Counted from the stretch's first letter, positions 51,648-61,395 are shown. The stretch is 64,000 nucleotides of DNA from Flavobacterium panacagri (GCF_030378165.1 NZ_CP119766.1:3596001-3660000); one strand, 5' to 3'. The notes: generated by a model not told the origin, from the letters alone. Numbers and translations are program-made.

Positions 51648-52399
51648 AAATTTTAATTGTAGAAGATGAAAGTATAAACGCCAGTCGTTTAAAAAGACTG
51701 CTGGAAGAACTTGAACCTAATTGTCAAATTTTAGGAATTATTGATACTGTTGTCGACACTGTTGCTTGGTTGAAATCAAATCCTGCACCCGATTTAATTA
51801 CATTGGATATTCGCCTAGCCGACGGATTGAGTTTTTCAATTTTTGATGAAATCAATATCACTTGTCCCGTTATTTTCACTACAGCTTATGACGAATATGC
51901 CATTCGCGCTTTTAAAGTCAACAGCATTGATTATTTGATGAAACCAATTGATAAAGGCGAATTAGAATTTGCTTTAACAAAATTCAAGTCTTTATCTAAA
52001 ACCGAAACCAGTGTTTCTAATATTGCTGGAATTTTAAAAGACCTTATTCATAAACCAATTTATAGATTACGTTTCTTAGTAACCTATCGAGATGGCTATA
52101 AAAGTGTAGATGTTTCTGATATTGACTTCATTTATTCGGAGTTTAAAACGAGTAATTTATTTCTAAAATCGGGTACAATTATATCGATTCCACAAACGAT
52201 GGAAGAACTGGAGCAGGAACTAGATCCTAATATTTTTTTTAGGGCAAACCGACAATTCTTCATTCGTGCGGAAAGCATTAAATCTATTGCGAATTACTTC
52301 AACGCAAAACTTAAAGTCCAACTGAAACTGGATCCTGAAAGAGAAGTGATTATCAGTCGCGAGAAGACACCGTTTTTTAAACAGTGGATGGATAGATAA
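51644..52399 (+). CDS. LytTR-type response regulator (pair 2)
   Basis: 251 residues. Receiver with ILIVEDES, D55 (LITLDIRLADG) and Lys in YLMKPIDKGE, then a LytTR DNA-binding domain (FRANRQFFIRAESIKSIANY) to the end. Coupled to the kinase by a 4-bp overlap. The next gene on the strand is the RND adaptor, 600 bases away beyond repeats, so control of the pump is possible but unproven. Confidence 0.92.
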   Translation: MKILIVEDESINASRLKRLLEELEPNCQILGIIDTVVDTVAWLKSNPAPDLITLDIRLADGLSFSIFDEINITCPVIFTTAYDEYAIRAFKVNSIDYLMKPIDKGELEFALTKFKSLSKTETSVSNIAGILKDLIHKPIYRLRFLVTYRDGYKSVDVSDIDFIYSEFKTSNLFLKSGTIISIPQTMEELEQELDPNIFFRANRQFFIRAESIKSIANYFNAKLKVQLKLDPEREVIISREKTPFFKQWMDR

Positions 52400-52580
52400 G
52401 TTACTAAGGTTCTGAGATGTTAAGATGCTAAGTTTTTAGGTTCAAAGTTACAAAGAGACAAAGTGACAGAGGTTTTTTTCTTTTCTGGCGAAAAGATTTC
52501 TTGTGCTTGTTTTTTGTCATCCTTGACAAAACTGTGTGTAAAAAAACTTTGCGACTCTGCTCCCGATAGCTATCGGGATT

Positions 52581-52889
52581 GCGAGATTAATTCTGCAAAA
52601 TCTTCATAAAAAAGAACTTTAAAATACTTTTAATCAGTGGTATAAAAAAACTTTGCGCCTTAGTGCCTTTGTGGCAAAAAAAACTTAGCGTCTTCGAAAT
52701 AAAAAATCTGTGAGATTATATTTCCCTCTTTCCAAATCAAATTTGAATTAGAGAAAATTCGTGAATTCGTGGCAAAAAAACTTTGCGTCTTCGCGAGATT
52801 AATTCTGCACAATCTTCGTAAAAAAAATCCTTTAGAATCCTTTTAATCTGTGGCATAAAAAAACTTTGCGCCTTAGTGCCTTTGTGGCA
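52581..52889 (+). repeat. diverged ~97-bp direct repeat, CTTTGCG family
   Basis: 52581-52676 and 52793-52889 are direct repeats: both start GCGAGATTAATTCTGCA and end CTTTGCGCCTTAGTGCCTTT before GTGGCA. A CCCGATAGCTATCGGGA palindrome (about 52562-52578) precedes them, and GTGGCAAAAAAACTTTGCG partial units lie between. The 602-base gap 52400-53001 holds only such repeats and the region before the RND operon, where no clean TAnnTTTG was found. Confidence 0.75.
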
Positions 52890-53001
52890 TAACAAACCCA
52901 TACGTTTCAGTATCAAAAAATGCCGTTTGGGTAAATTTCTCCCCTAAAAATGCTGTTTTCAGCCGTTATTTTGCGGCCAAATATGAGGTAATTCATTTAA
53001 A

Positions 53002-54147
53002 ATGAAAAGTAAAATGACAAAACAGTTTTTTCAAAATAACACAGCAATTGGCAGGATTGCGGTTTTATTGATTATAATTTCTTTTTCTTCCTGCGGGAAA
53101 AGTGCGGATGCCCAGATGGCACCTCCAAAGCCGGAAGTTGACTTTCTGCAGACCACTTCAGTAACAGGAGATGTGGAAAAAAAATATCCAGCAACAGTCG
53201 AAGGTACTGTAAACGTTGATATAAAAGCACAGGTTTCAGGATATCTTGAAGCTATTTATGTCAAAGAAGGAGACTATGTAAACAAAGGACAATCCCTTTT
53301 TAAAATTAAAGGCGATGTATATGCCGAGCAGGTAAACAACAGCCGTGCCGCTTACAAAAGTGCTTTGGCGAACCAAGCCAATGCCAAATTGGAAGTAGAA
53401 AAAATCAAACCGCTTGTGGACGGAAAAGTTTTCTCTGACATGCAGTTAAAAACAGCGCAGGCCAATTTAGAAGCTGCGACAGCACAAGTAGCACAGGCTA
53501 AAGCCGCTTTAGGATCATCTCAGTTAAATGCCGATTTCTCTTTGATTAAAGCTCCTGTAAGCGGCTATATTAGCCGTATTCCAAACCGAGTTGGAAATTT
53601 AGTAACACCAAATGATGCTGTTCCTTTAACAACACTTTCTGAAATCAACAACGTATTTGTTTATTTCTCTTTGACAGAAGCAGATTACTTAGCTTTTTCT
53701 AAAGATTCAAAGGCCAATCAAACCGTAAGTCTAATTATGGCTGATGACAGTGAATACGATCAAAAAGGAAAGTTAGAAGTAGCCAGCGGAAACATTGATC
53801 GTGCAACGGGAACAATTGCTTTAAAAGCCATTTTCCCAAATCCGAAAAAGATATTGCGTTCTGGAGGTTCAGCAAGAATTGTATTGAACAAAAGTTTGTC
53901 ATCTGTAATTACAGTGCCAATGGCAAGTGTAAAAGACATTCAGGATAAATTTTTCGTCTTTGTTTTAAAAGAAGGAAACAAAGTAGCGATGGTTCCAATC
54001 GAAATTGCTGGAAGCGCTGGATCAGATTATTTCGTAAAAGCTGGATTACAATCTGGAGACAAAGTGGCTTTAAACTCTATTGATGTTCTTTATGACAGCA
54101 TGGAAGTGGTTCCTAAAACCGCTGGAAAAGCCGTAAGCAGCAAATAA
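53002..54147 (+). CDS. RND efflux periplasmic adaptor (membrane fusion protein), lipoprotein
   Basis: 381 residues. Lipoprotein signal (RIAVLLIIISFSSCGKSADA). Lipoyl half 1 with YLEAIYVKEGDYVNKGQSLF, a long alpha-hairpin (AANLEAATAQVAQAKAALGS region), lipoyl half 2 (FSLIKAPVSGYISRIPNRVG), beta-barrel and membrane-proximal domains to about 375. An in-frame ATG four codons on (MTKQFF) is an alternative start. It leads a three-gene tripartite pump operon, with the permease 31 bp downstream. Confidence 0.95.
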   Translation: MKSKMTKQFFQNNTAIGRIAVLLIIISFSSCGKSADAQMAPPKPEVDFLQTTSVTGDVEKKYPATVEGTVNVDIKAQVSGYLEAIYVKEGDYVNKGQSLFKIKGDVYAEQVNNSRAAYKSALANQANAKLEVEKIKPLVDGKVFSDMQLKTAQANLEAATAQVAQAKAALGSSQLNADFSLIKAPVSGYISRIPNRVGNLVTPNDAVPLTTLSEINNVFVYFSLTEADYLAFSKDSKANQTVSLIMADDSEYDQKGKLEVASGNIDRATGTIALKAIFPNPKKILRSGGSARIVLNKSLSSVITVPMASVKDIQDKFFVFVLKEGNKVAMVPIEIAGSAGSDYFVKAGLQSGDKVALNSIDVLYDSMEVVPKTAGKAVSSK

Positions 54148-54178
54148 TTTTTGATTTAAACATATAATAACATTTTCC

Positions 54179-57100
54179 ATGTTAAAAAAAATAATAGACA
54201 GGCCGGTATTGGCCACAGTGATCTCTATTGTATTGGTAATCTTGGGGATTATAGGTCTTACGAGATTATCGGTAACGAGATTTCCAGATATTTCACCGCC
54301 AACTGTAATGGTAAGCGGTTCGTATCCAGGAGGAAATAGTGAAACCGTTATTCGTTCTGTGGTAACGCCACTAGAAGAACAGATTAACGGAGTTGAAAAT
54401 ATGCAGTACATTAAATCGACTGCCAGTAATGACGGATCGTTTTCGATCAGTGTTATTTTTAAACAAGGTGTTGATCCAGATCAGGCTGCGGTAAACGTAC
54501 AGAATAGAGTACAGCAGGCTACACCAAAATTACCACAGGAAGTTGTCCGTATGGGACTTACAACTTCGAAACAGCAAAATAGTATGATTGTTATCTTCAA
54601 TTTGTATACAGAAGATAATGCTAAATATGACGAGTTGTTTTTGCAGAATTATGCTAATATCAACTTAGTGCCTCAAATGAAACGTGTTCCCGGAGTGGGA
54701 CAGGTTCAAATTTTCGGACAAAAAGATTATTCGATGCGAATCTGGCTGGATCCGCGTAAAATGGCGAATGCAGGTTTAGTTCCTTCAGATGTGACGCAGG
54801 CAATTGCAGAACAAAGTTTAGAATCGGCTCCAGGGAAATTGGGAGAAGAATCAAAAGCGGCTTTAGAATATGTAATTCGTTACAAAGGAAAAAAGAACAA
54901 ACCAGAGCAGTATGAAAATATTGTGGTTAAAAATAACGGAAGTAATGTTCTAAGACTTAAAGACGTTGCGAGAGTTGAATTTGGTTCTATTTCATACAGT
55001 GGAGACAACAAATCGAATAGTAAAAATGCTGTGACGATGGCAATTTTACAGACATCAGGTTCGAATGCAAACGATATTGAAATCGGAATTAATAAAGAAG
55101 TAGAAAGACTTTCAAAATCTTTTCCTCCCGGAATTAAGTACGTGAACGTAATGAGTACCAAAGAACGTTTGGACGAAGCAACTGGGCAAGTAAAATCGAC
55201 TTTGTTTGAAGCTTTTATTCTGGTTTTTATCGTAGTATTTATATTCCTGCAAGACATTCGCTCGACGATAATTCCAGCGATTGCAGTACCTGTGGCGATT
55301 GTAGGAACGTTTTTCTTCTTATTGGTTTTTGGATTTACCATTAATATTTTAACGCTTTTCGCTTTGGTACTCGCAATCGGAATTGTGGTCGATGATGCAA
55401 TTGTTGTCGTCGAAGCCGTTCACAGTAAAATGGAAGAAGATGCAGGAATTTCAGCCAAAGAAGCGACTCACGGTGCCATGGCAGAAATTACTGGAGCTGT
55501 AGTTTCGATTACTTTGGTCATGTCGGCGGTATTTATTCCGATTGGATTTATGACGGGATCTTCGGGGATTTTCTACAAACAATTTGCTTATACTTTGGCG
55601 ATTGCAATTATTATTTCGGCTGTAAATGCCTTGACTTTGACTCCCGCCTTATGTGCATTATTACTAAAGAATCATGGAGATAAACACGGAAATCACGAGC
55701 ATAAAACCAGTTTTAAAGATCGTTTTTTCATTGGATTTAATACAAGCTTCAACAATTTTACGGGAAGATATATCAAAGGCGTTCGTTTCCTTATCGGAAG
55801 AAAATGGATCGCAGCAGGATTGGTAACAGGGATAACAGTTCTTGCGGTTTATATGATGATGTCAACGCCAAAAAGTTTCGTTCCGTTAGAGGATGACGGA
55901 TTCATGGTGTACAGTTTATCAATGCCTCCAGGAACAGCGCTTGATCGTACGACTGAAGTAGTGGAGAGAATGGAGAAAATCTTGGAAACTGAAGAAGCAA
56001 TTGATGTCAATACCAGTATTACTGGATTTAATATTTTGAGTAACAGTGCCAGTACAGCTTACGGATTGGGATTTATCAAATTAAAACCTAAAAAAGAAAG
56101 AGGTGCTGTTAAAGATATTAATGAAATTTTGAACAGTGTTACAGGCAAATTATCGACAATTAAAGAAGGTTCGATTATGGTATTCAGAATGCCGCCTGTT
56201 GAAGGATTTGGTGTAACGAGCGGTGCTGAAATTGTGTTGCAGGACAGAATGGCAAGAAGTCCAGAAGTTTTAAAAGCAATGTCGGATAAAGTTATCGGAC
56301 AAATTATGCAGCAACCGGGCGTTCAATATGCGTATACGACTTTTAGAGCCGATTATCCGCAGTTAGAATTGGAAGTTGATGAAGATAAAGCCCGTCAAAT
56401 GGGAGTGAATGTAAAAGACCTTTTAGGCAACATTCAGACCTATTTTGCTGGAGATCAATCTTCAGATTTTACAAGATTTGGGAAGTTCTACAGAGTGAAT
56501 GTAAAAGCTGATGGAATTTTCAGAATGGATCAGGATGCGTTTAATGAGATTTTCGTTAGAAATGCGGATATGCAGATGGTTCCAGTAAAATCAATTGTGA
56601 AATTCCATAAAGTGTATGGGCCAGAATCGGTAAACCGATATAACCTTTATAATTCGGTAAATATTACTGCAATGGCATTGCCAGGTTATAGTAACGGTCA
56701 GATTATGGGGAATTTAGAAAAAGTTCTAGATAAACTTCCTGCCGATTACAGTTACGAATGGACAGGTTTAAGTTTGGAAGAAAAAGCAGGAGGAAACCAG
56801 ACAATCGCCATTTTTGGATTATGTCTCTTGTTTGTCTTCTTCTTATTGGCTGCACAATATGAAAGCTATTTGTTGCCATTGGCCGTTTTACTTTCAATTC
56901 CGACAGGAATTTTAGGAGCTTTCGCTGGAGTAAAAGCAGTTGGTTTAGATAACAATATTTATGTTCAGGTCGGATTAATCATGTTGGTCGGATTGCTCGC
57001 TAAAAATGCCATTTTGATTGTGGAGTTTGCGCTTCAAAGACGTCTTTCAGGTTTAAGTATTGTGGAAGCAGCAATTGAAGGCGCAAGATCAAGGTTGCGA

Positions 57101-57334
57101 CCAATTATCATGACTTCATTAGCTTTTATTGTAGGTATGATTCCGTTGATGTTTGCTTCTGGAGGAACTGCTGTTGGAAACAGATCCATTAGTGTCAGCG
57201 CTGCGGTTGGGATGTTAAGCGGTGTTGTTTTAGGGATTTTTGTAATTCCGTTACTTTTTATCGTATTCCAATATTTACAAGAAAAAGTTTCCACTAAGAA
57301 AATCGCAGTTGAAGTTCAAACGATAAAAGAATAA
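54179..57334 (+). CDS. RND (HAE1-type) multidrug efflux permease
   Basis: 1051 residues, full length, 12 transmembrane segments with two large periplasmic loops. Starts MLKKIIDRPVLATVISIVLV with LSVTRFPDISPPTVMVSGSY. The proton relay is complete: D405-D406 (VVDDAIVVVEAV) and K942 (LLAKNAILIVEFA). AcrB-like drug/proton antiport is expected; substrates unknown. It differs in sequence and at the DD motif from the partial permease at the left edge, so these are separate pumps. The outer-membrane gene starts 2 bp after it. Confidence 0.97.
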   Translation: MLKKIIDRPVLATVISIVLVILGIIGLTRLSVTRFPDISPPTVMVSGSYPGGNSETVIRSVVTPLEEQINGVENMQYIKSTASNDGSFSISVIFKQGVDPDQAAVNVQNRVQQATPKLPQEVVRMGLTTSKQQNSMIVIFNLYTEDNAKYDELFLQNYANINLVPQMKRVPGVGQVQIFGQKDYSMRIWLDPRKMANAGLVPSDVTQAIAEQSLESAPGKLGEESKAALEYVIRYKGKKNKPEQYENIVVKNNGSNVLRLKDVARVEFGSISYSGDNKSNSKNAVTMAILQTSGSNANDIEIGINKEVERLSKSFPPGIKYVNVMSTKERLDEATGQVKSTLFEAFILVFIVVFIFLQDIRSTIIPAIAVPVAIVGTFFFLLVFGFTINILTLFALVLAIGIVVDDAIVVVEAVHSKMEEDAGISAKEATHGAMAEITGAVVSITLVMSAVFIPIGFMTGSSGIFYKQFAYTLAIAIIISAVNALTLTPALCALLLKNHGDKHGNHEHKTSFKDRFFIGFNTSFNNFTGRYIKGVRFLIGRKWIAAGLVTGITVLAVYMMMSTPKSFVPLEDDGFMVYSLSMPPGTALDRTTEVVERMEKILETEEAIDVNTSITGFNILSNSASTAYGLGFIKLKPKKERGAVKDINEILNSVTGKLSTIKEGSIMVFRMPPVEGFGVTSGAEIVLQDRMARSPEVLKAMSDKVIGQIMQQPGVQYAYTTFRADYPQLELEVDEDKARQMGVNVKDLLGNIQTYFAGDQSSDFTRFGKFYRVNVKADGIFRMDQDAFNEIFVRNADMQMVPVKSIVKFHKVYGPESVNRYNLYNSVNITAMALPGYSNGQIMGNLEKVLDKLPADYSYEWTGLSLEEKAGGNQTIAIFGLCLLFVFFLLAAQYESYLLPLAVLLSIPTGILGAFAGVKAVGLDNNIYVQVGLIMLVGLLAKNAILIVEFALQRRLSGLSIVEAAIEGARSRLRPIIMTSLAFIVGMIPLMFASGGTAVGNRSISVSAAVGMLSGVVLGIFVIPLLFIVFQYLQEKVSTKKIAVEVQTIKE

Positions 57335-57336
57335 TA

Positions 57337-58746
57337 ATGAAAACACTATATAAAATTGGAATTGTTTTACTTACTGGAACCGTGATGACTTCATGTGTGG
57401 TAGGAAAAAAATATTCCAGAGAAGATTTAAAAGCGCCGGAAAAATACCGTGAAGAAATTGCGGTTACGGCAGACACGGTTTTACTGCCGTGGAAAAGCTA
57501 TTACAAAGATCCTTTGTTGGTTAATTTGATTGAAAAAGCCCTCGTTAAAAACAACGAGGTGCTTGTTGCAGTGAAAAGTATGGAACAGCTTGACCTTAGT
57601 TACAAACAAGCCAAGCTGTCCTTACTTCCAACACTTGATTTTGATGCAGGAGCAAGCCGTTCGTATCAATCAAAAAACTCTTTAAACGGCTCATTAAGCG
57701 CTCAGTTTATTGGTAAAGATTATATGGACGATTACAGTGCTAACCTTCGTATGTCATGGGAAGTAGATATTTGGGGAAAAGCAGCCATGCAGAAAAGAGA
57801 TGCTAAAGCAGCTTATTTCGCTCAGAAAGAAAATCTTTCGGCATTAAAAACCAGAATTATTGTTCAGGTAGCACAGGCTTATTACAATCTTTTAGGTTTA
57901 GACGAACAGCTAAAAATTGCAGAGAAAAATATTGAATTGAGTACCAGTACTTTGGATATGATGAAGCTGCAGTACAATTCGGGTTCCATCAGTTCTTTGG
58001 CAGTAAACCAAACAGAAGCACAAAAGAAAACGGCTGAATTATTAGTGCCTTTAGCGAAAGCGAATATTGCAGTTCAAGAAAATGCTTTGCAGATTTTGTG
58101 TGGCGAATATCCAAACAGCATAGAACGTGCAGGAAATATTGATGCCGCTGAGATAAATGTTGTTTTTCCAACAGGAATTCCAGTTTCACTTTTAAGCCGA
58201 AGACCAGATGTAAAAGCAAGCGAATATGCTGTAATGTCTGCCGCAGCAAAAACAGGTTTGTCAAAAGCAGCGATGTATCCAGCTTTAAGTTTAAATCCGT
58301 CGATTGGAGTGAATTCATTCGAATTTGAAAAATGGTTTGATTTCCCAGGATCGATTACTAAAACTATTGCAGCAAATCTAGCACAGCCTATTTTCAGAAA
58401 AAAAGCATTACGAACGGCTTATGAAGTGGCAGTTTTAGAACAGGAAAAAGCAGCAATTCAGTTTAAACAGTCTTTTATTACAGCTGTTGGCGAAGTAAAC
58501 GATGCAATGTCAAGATTAAAATATGCTGATGAAAGAATTGTTTTGGCTAAAGAAAAAGCGACGTCTTTAGACAAAGCCACTTCTGATGCTTCATTACTTT
58601 ACAAAAGTGGTATGGCCAATTATTTAGAAGTGATAACAGCCCAAAATAGTTCGCTGCAAAATGACTTGGATGTTGTGACCATAAAACTAGAAAAACTAAA
58701 TGCAGCAATTAATCTATACCGTGCCTTAGGAGGTGGTGTAGAGTAG
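57337..58746 (+). CDS. outer-membrane efflux channel (TolC-like, NodT family lipoprotein)
   Basis: 469 residues. Lipoprotein signal with the lipobox MTSCVVGK. The NodT/OprM family pattern follows: YSREDLKAPEKYREE, WKSYYKDPLLVNLIEKALVK, NLRMSWEVDIWGKAAMQKRD, LLSRRPDVKASEYAV, and the second OEP repeat with AVGEVNDAMSRLKYADE. It forms the exit duct of the pump. It starts 2 bp after the permease gene, completing the operon adaptor-permease-channel. Confidence 0.96.
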   Translation: MKTLYKIGIVLLTGTVMTSCVVGKKYSREDLKAPEKYREEIAVTADTVLLPWKSYYKDPLLVNLIEKALVKNNEVLVAVKSMEQLDLSYKQAKLSLLPTLDFDAGASRSYQSKNSLNGSLSAQFIGKDYMDDYSANLRMSWEVDIWGKAAMQKRDAKAAYFAQKENLSALKTRIIVQVAQAYYNLLGLDEQLKIAEKNIELSTSTLDMMKLQYNSGSISSLAVNQTEAQKKTAELLVPLAKANIAVQENALQILCGEYPNSIERAGNIDAAEINVVFPTGIPVSLLSRRPDVKASEYAVMSAAAKTGLSKAAMYPALSLNPSIGVNSFEFEKWFDFPGSITKTIAANLAQPIFRKKALRTAYEVAVLEQEKAAIQFKQSFITAVGEVNDAMSRLKYADERIVLAKEKATSLDKATSDASLLYKSGMANYLEVITAQNSSLQNDLDVVTIKLEKLNAAINLYRALGGGVE

Positions 58747-58834
58747 AAGCCAATAATTTATTACAATTCGCTATCTCTGTAAGGAAACTTTAGAGGTAGT
58801 GAATTTGTGTTTTAATTGATTTTGAATTACTGAG

Positions 58835-59617
58835 ATGGACAAAATTACTTTTACCCGTTCAGAACTTTATGATTTAGTTTGGAAATTTCCGCTTGTACAA
58901 ATTGCAAAGCATTATGAAATTTCTACAATGGGAATCAAAAATGCCTGTACTAAATTGGAAATTCCGCTTCCTAAAACCAAACATTGGACTAGACCTGAAT
59001 ACAAGCGAATAAATACTCCAAAATTAACTTTAGACTATAAAGGAAATAATGAAATTAGTATTTTCAAAAAAAGGTATGAAATGCAGTTTAGAACTACTTC
59101 TAAACCTACACCTTTACAAGAATTGGCTGGAAAAATAAAAAGTGACGAAAACGGACCTTTACAAGTTTTTAAAAAGCTGAAAAATCCTGTCGCTATTGTA
59201 AAAATAACAGAAAAACATTGGATCAGTAAATCATTAAATGATGGGATTTATGAACCTAAATCTAACATTTTAGATTTAAATGTTTCTGTTGACAGTATAA
59301 ATCGGGCTTTACTATTTATGGATGCTTTTATAAAATTGATAGAATACCGCGGTCATAAATTTGGAAAAAGTGAAGACGGTTTTGATACCGTTTTTTTCAG
59401 CAACGGAATTGAAATCAAAGTAGATTTAAGAGAAGCTTTAAAGCGAATTACAGCAAACGGTTTAAGAGAAACTACAGAATATGTTTTTACAGGCGATTTT
59501 ATTTTTAGGGTTTCAAGAGAATCTGATAAAAAAGAATGGCGTGATGGAAAAATTTTGTTAGAAGATAATCTAGCTATAATTATAGCTAAATTAGAATTAA
59601 TGGCGCTTGAAGAATAA
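58835..59617 (+). CDS. conserved protein of unknown function with an N-terminal HTH-like segment
   Basis: 260 residues, soluble. The N-terminus (TRSELYDLVWKFPLVQIAKH, YEISTMGIKNACTKLEIPLP) looks like a helix-turn-helix and resembles, from memory, a widespread family beginning 'ELY-LVW-P---LA--YG-SD--L---C'. The middle (INRALLFMDAFIKLIEYRGH) is a second conserved block of the same family; the end is strand-rich (TTEYVFTGDFIFRVSRESDK). No catalytic motif. It may be a DNA-binding or phage-related regulator. It is followed by a terminator. Confidence 0.75.
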   Translation: MDKITFTRSELYDLVWKFPLVQIAKHYEISTMGIKNACTKLEIPLPKTKHWTRPEYKRINTPKLTLDYKGNNEISIFKKRYEMQFRTTSKPTPLQELAGKIKSDENGPLQVFKKLKNPVAIVKITEKHWISKSLNDGIYEPKSNILDLNVSVDSINRALLFMDAFIKLIEYRGHKFGKSEDGFDTVFFSNGIEIKVDLREALKRITANGLRETTEYVFTGDFIFRVSRESDKKEWRDGKILLEDNLAIIIAKLELMALEE

Positions 59618-59621
59618 TAAT

Positions 59622-59659
59622 AACCTGCTGGAATTAATCACATTCAGCAGGTTTTTTTG
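59622..59659. terminator. hairpin terminator between converging genes
   Basis: AACCTGCTGGAAT pairs with ATTCAGCAGGTT, followed by TTTTTT. It starts 5 bp after the plus-strand stop and ends where the minus-strand gene stops. Confidence 0.85.
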
Positions 59660-59660
59660 T

Positions 59661-60167
59661 TTAATGAATTTCCTTTTTTAAGAAAAGTTGTTTTACAGGA
59701 AGATTTTCAGCTACAGCTTCTGAATAATTGAATATTATATAGCCCATTTCAATTAAAGTATCTTTCAAAATCAAATCAGTTTCAAAGATTTTTACCCAAA
59801 TAAAATCGTGTTTTCTTTGTTTGGCGATTTCTTCAGCACGATTAAAAAGCAGCTGAATTTCTTCAACATTTAAATGAACGATATGTTCCATGCAGATCGG
59901 TTTTGAAGCCTCGACTTTTTCATTAAAAATTCGGGAAGAATTTAATTGAAGAAAAGAAGCTGGAGTTTCATTTTCATGAATCATCAAAACTTCAATATTA
60001 AAGTCATTCTGCACTTTAAAAAGTTCCGAAATAGAAAGTTTTTCAGAAACGTATTGTTCGCCAATTTCTTCGGATAAAAATAAATTAGAATAAAACTTTT
60101 TGGCTTTAGCTTCCATATCGGTAGCTGTATCTAGTATTATAACTACAAATTGTGCTTTTTTAGACAT
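59661..60167 (-). CDS. unassigned protein with a GNAT-like C-terminus
   Basis: 168 residues, soluble. The C-terminal half (EEIAKQRKHDFIWVKIFETD, then LILKDTLIEMGYIIFNYSEA, LPVKQLFLKKEIH) has the order of a GNAT acetyltransferase end, where the substrate-binding helix precedes a Y/F-x-x-x-GF turn. The acetyl-CoA loop itself is not visible, so a degenerate or diverged acetyltransferase is possible. The central IEVLMIHENETPASFLQLNS is a strand-loop. It is next to an AraC regulator on the same strand. Confidence 0.55.
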   Translation of the reverse strand: MSKKAQFVVIILDTATDMEAKAKKFYSNLFLSEEIGEQYVSEKLSISELFKVQNDFNIEVLMIHENETPASFLQLNSSRIFNEKVEASKPICMEHIVHLNVEEIQLLFNRAEEIAKQRKHDFIWVKIFETDLILKDTLIEMGYIIFNYSEAVAENLPVKQLFLKKEIH

Positions 60168-60261
60168 GTTTTCAGGTATTGAATTTCAATACAAAACTGC
60201 AATTGTTTGTTTGGTAAGAAAAGGGAAAAAAGTCTGAAATGTTGGTCAGAAAGTCGGTTTG

Positions 60262-61119
60262 TTAAATAGTGTTTCGGTATTCTAAAGGAGAAAACTGTGT
60301 GTAGTTTTTAAAGAATTTTCCAAAAACTGATTGGTTCGAAAAATGTAAAGTATCGCTGATTTGATTAATGGTTAACGATTTATTCTGAAGCAGTACTTTG
60401 GCTTCTAAAATAACCATTTCATCAATCCATTCGCGGGTTGTTTTACCGCTGTTATTTTTAATCACTTCTGAAAGGTATTTTCGCGTCACGTTTAGATTTT
60501 CTGCATAATAGGATGGAGCACGATGTTTGATAAAATCTTTGACCAAAAGTTCTTTAAATTTTTCAAACAAAGGATTTTGAATTTCTTTCTGTGGCAGATT
60601 TTTTTTCATCGAATCCAGTTCAAATATCAAAACATACAAATAACTTCTGAGAATAGAAGCCTGATGAAAATGATTTGTCCGAAGATTTTCCTGAATTAAA
60701 CTAAAAAGCTGTTCGAATTTGGTTTTGTTCTTTTTCTCCAAAGGAAAGACGTGCATTTTACTGTTTTCGAAAAAATCATATTGAGAAAGAAAAAAGACAT
60801 TGGTTTGAGTTTCTAGAAAAAATTTCGGTTTAAAAAAGATAATATCCATTAAAATGCTCTCGCTGTCTTTGCTGAAACTTCTAATAACATTGGGCCCAAG
60901 AGCCAATATTGCCGGTGCTTTAATCACGATTTTATCCAATCGCGTCTGCAATATGATGCTTCCTTTTTTCAGAAATTCAATAGCATAACTTTCAGCCCGA
61001 TACGGAATATCAATGTACGGATGTTCTTCAATCTGTACATAAAAATATTCTTTGTTATCATTTTCGTCTGTAAACAGACTTTTATGATGCTCGAGTGAAT
61101 AGGTATCGATTTTGCTCAT
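60262..61119 (-). CDS. AraC-family transcriptional regulator
   Basis: 285 residues. N-terminal cupin-like sensing domain (EEHPYIDIPYRAESYAIEFL, IVIKAPAILALGPNVIRSFS) and C-terminal double HTH: APSYYAENLNVTRKYLSEVI, KNNSGKTTREWIDEMVILEA, KVLLQNKSLTINQISDTLHF and SNQSVFGKFFKNYTQFSPLE. Target genes and ligand unknown; the gene 94 bp downstream on the same strand could be one. Confidence 0.92.
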   Translation of the reverse strand: MSKIDTYSLEHHKSLFTDENDNKEYFYVQIEEHPYIDIPYRAESYAIEFLKKGSIILQTRLDKIVIKAPAILALGPNVIRSFSKDSESILMDIIFFKPKFFLETQTNVFFLSQYDFFENSKMHVFPLEKKNKTKFEQLFSLIQENLRTNHFHQASILRSYLYVLIFELDSMKKNLPQKEIQNPLFEKFKELLVKDFIKHRAPSYYAENLNVTRKYLSEVIKNNSGKTTREWIDEMVILEAKVLLQNKSLTINQISDTLHFSNQSVFGKFFKNYTQFSPLEYRNTI

Positions 61120-61152
61120 TTTCTATGGAGCTTTTATGGAAGTTTAATTTCT

Positions 61153-61160
61153 CAAATATA
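61153..61160 (-). promoter_or_regulatory. -7 box (TATATTTG) of the AraC-type gene
   Basis: On the minus strand TATATTTG matches TAnnTTTG, 33 bp before the ATG at 61119. The -33 element is not clear. Confidence 0.55.
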
Positions 61161-61193
61161 ATCAAAATTTCATATTTCGCAGAGAAATGAACC

Positions 61194-61395
61194 GTTCCTA
61201 CGGAACTCATTTGATTGCGGTTAATCTATTGTTCCGTAGGAACATTTCATCGGTAGAATAAATGAATGATGATTGTTTTACGTTCCGTAGGAACGTTTGA
61301 TATTTTGGCAAAAAACGTATAAATTAAACGTTCCTACGGAACGAAAATCTGGCATGTCTATATTTTTTTCTACCAACGAAACATTCCTACGGAAT
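61194..61395. repeat. cluster of five GTTCCGTAGGAAC palindromes
   Basis: 13-bp near-palindromes at 61194-61206 (GTTCCTACGGAAC), 61231-61243 and 61282-61294 (GTTCCGTAGGAAC), 61330-61342 (GTTCCTACGGAAC) and 61383-61395 (ATTCCTACGGAAT). The outer two and the fourth are reversed relative to the second and third. Distances are 37-53 bp. They fill the 443-base gap between the AraC gene and the M16 gene, which contains nothing else but a terminator. Confidence 0.85.

Noticed and set aside
61194..61395. CRISPR-like reading of the GTTCCGTAGGAAC cluster
   Set aside because: Repeats are only 13 bp, flip orientation and have irregular spacing, with no cas genes.
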